From Clarireedia homoeocarpa (lineage: Eukaryota > Ascomycota > Leotiomycetes > Helotiales > Rutstroemiaceae): a stretch of DNA of 64,000 nucleotides. Of this stretch, positions 57,945-64,000 are shown in pieces (the first letter of the stretch is position 1; each line of letters starts with the position of its first letter). The stretch spans positions 192,363-256,362 of the forward strand of contig LNKV01000003.1 in the NCBI GenBank assembly GCA_001465935.1, read 5' to 3'. Below the pieces are notes generated by a model. It ran no database searches, was not told the origin of the DNA, and saw only the letters and a program-made list of their open reading frames with translations. A program made the position numbers and the translations under genes.

Positions 57945-58885
57945 TTAAAAAGCCATCTCCTTCTTGATCTCCGCAATCGCCAACCCAGGGTTCAGACCCT
58001 TCGGGCAAGTCCTCGAGCAGTTGAGAATTGTGTGACATCTGTACAAGCTCATGCTGTTGTCCAAAGCAGCCTTTCGTTCTTCCTTTTTCTGGTCACGAGA
58101 ATCAGCCAGCCATCTGTAACTCTGTAGAAGGATTGCTGGTCCCAGGTATTCTTCGCTGTTCCACCAGTACGAAGGGCAAGATGTTGAGCAGCACGCGCAG
58201 AGGATACATTCATAGAGTCCGTCCAACTTCTTGCGCTCTTCCTTGGATTGCAAGTATTCCTTTCCGTTTGGCGCTGGATCGTTGTGTTGAAGATACGGCT
58301 TGATTGATTTGTACTGTTTGTAGAATTGAGTAAGATCCGGAACGATGTCCTTCACGACATAGGTGTGGGGCAGAGGGTAAATCTTGGTTTCTTTCTTGTC
58401 ATCTCTTGGGATACGGCCTGGCGAAATATAAGCACATGAAAAGTCATGGGGGGTAAGAAGAGGGGCATACATAAACAAGCGAGAGTGTTGACACCATCAA
58501 TGTTCATCGCACAACTACCGCAAATTCCCTCTCTGCAGGATCTTCGGAAAGTCAGGGTAGGGTCAACTTCATTCTTGATTCGAATCAGAGCATCCAGCAT
58601 CATCGGTCCGGTCTTGTTGAGATCCAAAGTATATGTTTGCATGTGCGGTTTGCTGTCCGGCTTATCTGGGTTCCATCGGTAAATTTGGAATGTCTTGATC
58701 AACGACTTAGAGTCGGCCGCGGGCTCCTTGACTGTGGGTGACTTCGAAGCAGGCTCGACTGGGCGAGATGGAGAGACAGTCGGATTATCCACGGATGCCA
58801 TCGTACGCATCTGAGTCCTGAAGACAGGTCGTGGGGCAGCGAAGATCGCGCGGGCACTGCGGGCGCTGTTGCGGAGAGCTGCCAT
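57945..58885 (-). CDS. SDH2: Succinate dehydrogenase iron-sulfur subunit, mitochondrial
   Basis: Exons 58471-58885 and 57945-58417 join in phase to 295 residues. Residues 1-30 are an Arg/Ala-rich mitochondrial presequence. The plant-type ferredoxin domain carries the [2Fe-2S] ligands in SCREGICGSC and the Cys after NTLA. The C-terminal helical domain carries the [4Fe-4S] and [3Fe-4S] ligands in CILCACCSTSC and NCSRTCPKGLNP. The protein transfers electrons from the flavin subunit to ubiquinone in complex II of the inner membrane. By my count Pro220, Asn225 and His267 correspond to Botrytis cinerea P225, N230 and H272, which line the quinone site and are changed in carboxamide-resistant strains; all three are the normal residues here. 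The five-residue offset shows a shorter presequence than in Botrytis. Confidence 0.96.
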
Positions 58886-61076
58886 GGCGAAGGAGTGGAG
58901 TGATCGAGCAAGCAATTGGTATTGTAAGGTCTGAATAGTAGGTATAATTCTTACAATTTAGTATTTATCAATGGCAAACGAGAGCCGTCGTTGGATGTAT
59001 CAAACAGACAAGGTGAAAGCACACAGAGAATGTGACTTTACTTAAGTTGTGGAGATGGCGAACTCCATCCGAGGATGAAATATCGCTTACGTCACGATTT
59101 TGACCAATCATAACTTATACATTGAAAATCACACACGGGCAAAAACGGAGGATAAAAGTTATTCCCGGAGCCCGATGCGGTAGTGAGCGAATGACGAGCC
59201 TTTTTACCGTGGCATCCACGGCATCTCAACCTCGTCGTCTTTGGTTAGAGATCGGCTCGCTGCCTACAAATTTTGAGCGATGAGGAAATAGCAGAACTCC
59301 ACAACGCATGGAAGCATGTAGGAGGCATGTTCCTGTCGACTTACTCTCATCGAATCTTTTGCTTAACCATCACGTCCCAGGCAGTCGGGACGGCTACCCC
59401 CCAAGCATTTCAAATTTCATGTGATTGGTGGTGCCGGTTTGAGTTGAACCGCGCAATCCGTTTCTTGGTTCTCGAGAGACCTTCGCCATGTGATTCATAA
59501 ATTGATAATTTGTTTCAAGTTTGTCAAGTCACACGAGGAGCAGCTCCGTTATGTTCGAAGGCAGAGCATAACACTGCCTGGTAGAGGCAATTTCCGATTT
59601 TTAGTTGTAGGATTCACACCTGTTTCATACAAGAGGGCTGCATAACCAGCGCAGAATGTCGACTTCATGTGCTTTGATGCATAGATGGACGAACCAGGAC
59701 AGCGTATTGAAGCATCTTGATTTATGTCTGAATTTCCGGTAACCTTGTCCATACAAGATGGTGGACGAGTTAGATATCCCATTCTCTAGGGAAATTATCA
59801 GAGATTGATATTCCTCCTCACATGCCAAGAGCTTCCAAGATGAGGCTATGCCCTGCGGCCTCACATGGCCTGGTTCCTTAGTTTCCCTCGTTCACGGGTG
59901 CTCGTGTAAGGATGCCACTCAAACCACGAAAGTACCATCCTTAGTCTTTGAATGATTTCAGTGACCACTCATATAGAGCATTCTGAGACCGACATCACCT
60001 CTTCAATGTCAAGTCCCGTCAAAGCTCGCGTGGGGATCCGCAAGAAAGTAGTCTGCAAGGCCAACATACTCTCATTTACTGACCCGCAAGAATCGCTGTT
60101 GGTTCGAGTGACAGAGCAATGAATACCAATAGCTCTAACAGACTAACTCTGGGGAGCCGGCTCTGCTGATCCAAATGTGAATTGCTGGGCTGTCCGCATT
60201 CCATCTTCATCCAACACCCTAAAGAAGGGCGAATATATAAGCAGGAGCTATTGCATCCTCTGCCCAGGTTTGATAATCTCCTTTCTAGTCAAACACCATT
60301 TCAGAGGACTGCCTCTTACTCCTTTGACATGTCTTAGTTCCCTGAGAATCTGGGGGGAAGGGGAAGAGGCTGAATAGAGTTGTTTGCCGAATCCGACGTC
60401 GAGAGAGAGCTAGAAACGGGTTCTTCATCTTGTTCGATGAAAGGTGCGGTAGGCTTTTCTCTCATCTTAATTGCTCGAGAGGATTAAACGAACCCAGCTA
60501 TTGCTTGCACCCCCAAATCGGTTACACTAAAACATTACAAAATGGCCCCTCGCTGACGGTAGCTAACTCAGCCTTCGGATCTGTCTTGGCCAAAATTCAC
60601 GTCAGCTGACGTTGCACTCGAGATACACACTACCTCTTAAGGCAAGGCGATATCCGGAAGCATCATCCTCATCCTTCGTTTCGAATACCCCATGATCGTC
60701 GAGCTATCCGAAATTGGCGTTGAAACGCGATGGAAAGGAAAGTTTCGCAGTACAAATAATGTTTTTCAGGATGCCACTTCCCGTATTCAGGATTGCGAAT
60801 CATATTTGCTGTTCCCTGTTGACTGAACAGCCACCACGCGTGGAAACATGTATGCTCAATCCTTAGGCGTTCTTTCTTCAGTGTTTCGGAATGATTCTGG
60901 ACCTATATATTTCAAGTTTACCCAAATGTTATCATCTCAGTCACACATGAATACTCATCAACTGTTACTCTGATTGTTTCTCAAAGCTCTACAGCTTCTG
61001 TCCTTCATTATTTCTGGGCTTAGTCCTACCCACATTCCTTTTTACTTATTCACAAACACCATTAAGTTCTTGCAAA
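58886..61076. other. Intergenic region between divergent SDH2 and BYS1-type genes
   Basis: 2.2 kb without a supported gene. Upstream regions of both flanking genes; a TATATA-like element lies at about 60904-60910, some 170 bases before the BYS1-type ATG. No repeats of note. Confidence 0.6.
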
Positions 61077-61751
61077 ATGCATTACTCATACGCCCTTTCA
61101 GCACTTGCTGCCCTTGCCTCGACGGCCTCTGCTTCGCTTACTATCAACAATTGGTACCTCGTCATAACTCCATTAAGTCCGAAAATTATACTAACACTCA
61201 TTTGAAGGTGTTCTTCCGACGTATACATCTATGCGTCCAACAACGGCGGCTGCAATAAGGGAGCAAATGGAATTTGCTCGACAGACAAAGGTGCTAGCCC
61301 TTGGCATATTAAGGCAGGCAAGGGTGCTAGCAGCACGCTTGCACTCCCATTTGACACCGATGGACACGGTACATCTATCAAGATCGCAAAAACTTCCAAC
61401 TGGTCTACCACACCTCCAATTTTGCAATTCGAATACACATGGACCACTGGCACATACTCCGCGCTCTACTGGGATCTTAGTGACTTAGATGGATCCGGAA
61501 GTGGATTGGTTGGGTCGCCTTTCACCCAAGACAATGTAAAAATTAGCCCTACTGGAGCTGGTACCGGATCAGGCACTTGTGTGTCATTGAAATGCCCTGC
61601 CGGTGCGCTTTGTAAAGATGCATACAATAAGCCGGATCAGACTGCTACACGATCCTGTCCTTTGAACACGGGAACTATGTGGATAGATTTGTGCGAACCT
61701 GCGGCGCAATTCAACAGCAAGAGAGACGTCGCTATTGGATTCCAAGCATAG
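61077..61751 (+). CDS. BYS1-domain secreted protein
   Basis: Exons 61077-61153 and 61208-61751 join in phase to 206 residues. The 54-base intron runs GTACCT to GAAG and has an ACTAACAC branch site. Residues 1-19 are a signal peptide (MHYSYALSALAALASTASA). The mature part starts LTINNWCSSDVYIY, the usual start of the BYS1 (Blastomyces yeast-phase-specific) domain, with a thaumatin-like beta fold. Cys residues occur in pairs, and QFEYTW, SALYWDLSDLDG and DAYNKPDQ mark conserved turns. Function is unknown; such proteins are small, secreted and often expressed during host contact. The last 15 residues look disordered and basic. No neighbours suggest a pathway. Confidence 0.88.
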
Positions 61752-62582
61752 TGGTTGTCCAGCTGGGCAGTGAAGGAACTTAGGGGCTTGAGGATTTCCT
61801 TGCTGTGTTTGGTGTTGTAAGGCTGGAAGAGGCTTTTGTTCGCTGGTCAGACCTCACAAGTTTCATTTCCGCGCATTCGAACTGCATGCAAGCTTTGCCG
61901 TTGGGGGCGCACGTGGTGAAGGGGGCGAGTGTTGATTGTAGAATTATGTTTTCTCAGCAGACTCTTCATTGCTCTGTTACATTCCATGTATACTTACAGT
62001 TTTATATACCAGGGGAAGGCGTTGGGGGGCAAGGCAAATGATACCCTTTCTTTGCTTTGAAATTTCTTAACAAACACCTCATAAAACAACCCAGCCCGAG
62101 AAACGCAATTAAAAATGCTTAATTACGTGATATAATCACACCTATCACGACAGAGATCTGAACTTCACACGTTAGCCTTAACTATACAACGTGTATTTAT
62201 GTAGAAGGATCTTAAAATATAACGAGGTGGTAGTCTATGCCACTGGTGGCGTAGCGCAGATTGTCAGACGAACCCCTGATCTGAGGGGTGCCATTCGGAT
62301 GTAACTTTCCCATTCAGGAACGAGAGACGAGGCACATGTAAGAATCGGACCTGGTGTAAAATTTGGCCGACGAAAGCTTGATCCCATAGGTAAGAAAATG
62401 CTCAAGGGACACGTATTGTAGCGAAGTAGTTGTCATCAACAATGATGGAGGAGCGAGAGAAACATATTTAAATTACTATGAAGGAATAAATAACACACTA
62501 TGCCGTCATAGGCTCCAAAACCAGTCAGAGCCTGCTCGTCTACACTACTGGTTATGCAATGCAAAAAATTGCAACAAGTACG
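61752..62582. other. Convergent intergenic region
   Basis: 0.8 kb between two stop codons. Nothing recognised. Confidence 0.6.
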
Positions 62583-63971
62583 CTACATGGAATTGCGACG
62601 ACTGCCAATCCTTCGGACTTCAAAGGTCTCTTGTTGAGTTGCGGTTGTTGAAGCCAGCATCTGAAGAGCATGTTGAGAGAAATCAGCCCATGCGGTCATT
62701 AAATCATATACAAAACGCTTCTCGGAAATCAGATCATCAATATATCTTTGCAATTCCACCCCGGTATCACCCAATCTCTCTCGTAAGAAACCATCTAGCA
62801 CATCAGCTAAACCAAAAGCCGTAGGCTCGAATCTATAACTATCAGGAAAGTAACGAGATGCTTCGACCAGCTCGCAATCAGGCATAAGAGTGGTGACACC
62901 ACTCAAAGCTGCCTCAAGAGGGGTGATTCCTAGGGTCTCATAGCGGGAGGTACACACGAATATTCCATGTGTTTGCGCATAGTCGAAGAGGGAGTACATT
63001 TCGTCTTTTGCGATCTTAGATGCAATCTTGACATGCGCGCTGTGCTCTCTTGGGACTTTAGAGAGGAGTCTGGCGCATGCTTTGTCGGAAGTGCCTTCGC
63101 CACCAACGACTAGAAGTCGCACTAATCTGCCTCGACCGAGAAGTGTGACTACTGAGTCCAAAAGAAGCTCGATGTTCTTGAAGTAGTCTAATCGAGCGAC
63201 AGCAGTGAAGATGAGGACTCTCTTGCTAGTGGAGAAAGACACTAAATCTCTGGTATTGGTCGTTTTGTCTTGACTGATGACACGCATAGAATGAATGGGT
63301 GGATTGAGTGCACGCATTCGTGCAGGATCGACACCACATTCCATGAGATATTCACCTTGTCTGTAAGAATGCTGCAAGACATAGGCATGGTTGGAAGCCC
63401 TCAGGTGTCTAAGCCCCTCCTCTTGTGTACGCTCCAAGTGAGCGGCCTTCTCCTCGGAACCATATGCCACAGCCGCAAGATCTCTAGTAAAGTGTCGTGT
63501 GAAATCACCGTAGAATGGTCCGTGATGTGTAACACAATATGGGAGACGCTTCGGATGGTATTTAAGGAGTGTATCAGTCTGATAGTAAAACATCGGCGTG
63601 ATATCTTCTGTGAAGGTTGCCATGAGTAGTGCCGTAGCGGCGCATAAGGCATATCGAATCTGAGTTGTGCTCATCTCAAAATTAAAGGATAATTTGACGC
63701 ATGGAATTGAGTCTCTAGGCACGAGCTGTACCAAAGGTGTCTTCAGATGATCTAGTCGTTCATACAGAATTACACCGCCGAAGAGCCCAGCATGATCGAG
63801 AGCCCGAGCCACTTGTAATGCAAATGCTGTGGCTCCAACTTTCGCGGGGGAGTTGATAGAACTGGGATAGTAACGATCGTTTAGCACGAGTATCGCCGGG
63901 AGCATCTTTACATTGAGGTAGCTGTTCTTGCGGACGGTCTCTGAAGGGAAGTTGGGGGCCAAAAGAGCCAT
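62583..63971 (-). CDS. GT4-type glycosyltransferase (GT-B fold)
   Basis: Intronless, 462 residues, complete from ATG 63971 to TAG/TAA at 62583. The C-terminal Glycos_transf_1 domain (about 245-420) starts with ILIFTAVARLDYFKN-like sequence, has VVGGEGTSDK, and carries the E-x7-E pair at Glu345 and Glu353 in the nucleotide-sugar site (YETLGITPLEA). The N-terminal half is the acceptor domain and includes HHGPFYGDF near 149-157. No membrane segment or signal peptide is clear. It would transfer a sugar from a nucleotide donor, but donor and acceptor are unknown. Lack of introns, in a window where most genes have them, and similarity in style to bacterial GT4 enzymes would fit horizontal gain, without proof. 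Only 29 bases of upstream sequence are in the window. Confidence 0.85.
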   Translation of the reverse strand: MALLAPNFPSETVRKNSYLNVKMLPAILVLNDRYYPSSINSPAKVGATAFALQVARALDHAGLFGGVILYERLDHLKTPLVQLVPRDSIPCVKLSFNFEMSTTQIRYALCAATALLMATFTEDITPMFYYQTDTLLKYHPKRLPYCVTHHGPFYGDFTRHFTRDLAAVAYGSEEKAAHLERTQEEGLRHLRASNHAYVLQHSYRQGEYLMECGVDPARMRALNPPIHSMRVISQDKTTNTRDLVSFSTSKRVLIFTAVARLDYFKNIELLLDSVVTLLGRGRLVRLLVVGGEGTSDKACARLLSKVPREHSAHVKIASKIAKDEMYSLFDYAQTHGIFVCTSRYETLGITPLEAALSGVTTLMPDCELVEASRYFPDSYRFEPTAFGLADVLDGFLRERLGDTGVELQRYIDDLISEKRFVYDLMTAWADFSQHALQMLASTTATQQETFEVRRIGSRRNSM

Positions 63972-64000
63972 TTTTGAATCGTTTTCTGAAGAAGTACAGA

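Overview
This is nuclear DNA of a filamentous ascomycete (Pezizomycotina), not a bacterium. Genes carry short introns, mostly about 46-100 bases, with GTRNGT-type donors, TACTAAC/GCTAAC-like branch points and YAG acceptors. Intergenic DNA is full of microsatellites and long poly-T runs. Several products are typical of plant-associated ascomycetes: a CFEM protein with a GPI-type tail, a BYS1-domain secreted protein, and an SdhB whose sequence and numbering sit close to the Botrytis/Sclerotinia type. I infer a leotiomycete, probably Helotiales. The species cannot be told from the sequence alone.

Layout. 1-3247: no gene, many tandem repeats. 3248-3998 (-): CFEM protein. 5183-7534 (+): DHA1-type MFS transporter, seven exons. 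8321-11647 (-): M1 aminopeptidase APE2/AAP1 with two possible N-termini. 12775-13329 (-): DPH4. 13579-14470 (+): a decayed Cys-rich gene full of C-to-T type stop codons, followed by a 94-base hairpin. 15145-16651 (-): BNR/Asp-box beta-propeller protein, divergent from 17257-19492 (+), a sugar transporter. 19828-20566 (+): MND1. 24212-26788 (+): arrestin of the palF/RIM8 type. 28269-29757 (-): delta-12 fatty acid desaturase. 33050-33708 (-): mitochondrial ribosomal protein MRPL25 (mL59), divergent from 33965-36535 (+), PRP28. 36816-39437 (-): DPH6. 40356-42346 (-): MSN2/SEB1-like zinc-finger factor. 42347-49798: gene desert. 49799-52054 (-): PAQR/IZH membrane protein with a 13-base micro-exon. 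52055-57944: second gene-poor block. 57945-58885 (-): succinate dehydrogenase iron-sulfur subunit. 61077-61751 (+): BYS1-domain secreted protein. 62583-63971 (-): GT4-type glycosyltransferase.

Most genes are unrelated housekeeping or transport functions. Functional links that can be argued: DPH4 and DPH6 both serve diphthamide synthesis on eEF2, the propeller protein and the sugar porter share a 605-base divergent promoter, and MRPL25 and PRP28 share a 256-base one. No CRISPR array, rRNA or convincing tRNA was found. The most unusual item is the decayed zinc-motif gene at 13.6-14.5 kb: its frame is unbroken in length but peppered with TAG/TAA codons, and an internal repeat shows CAA beside TAA at the same position, which looks like repeat-induced point mutation.
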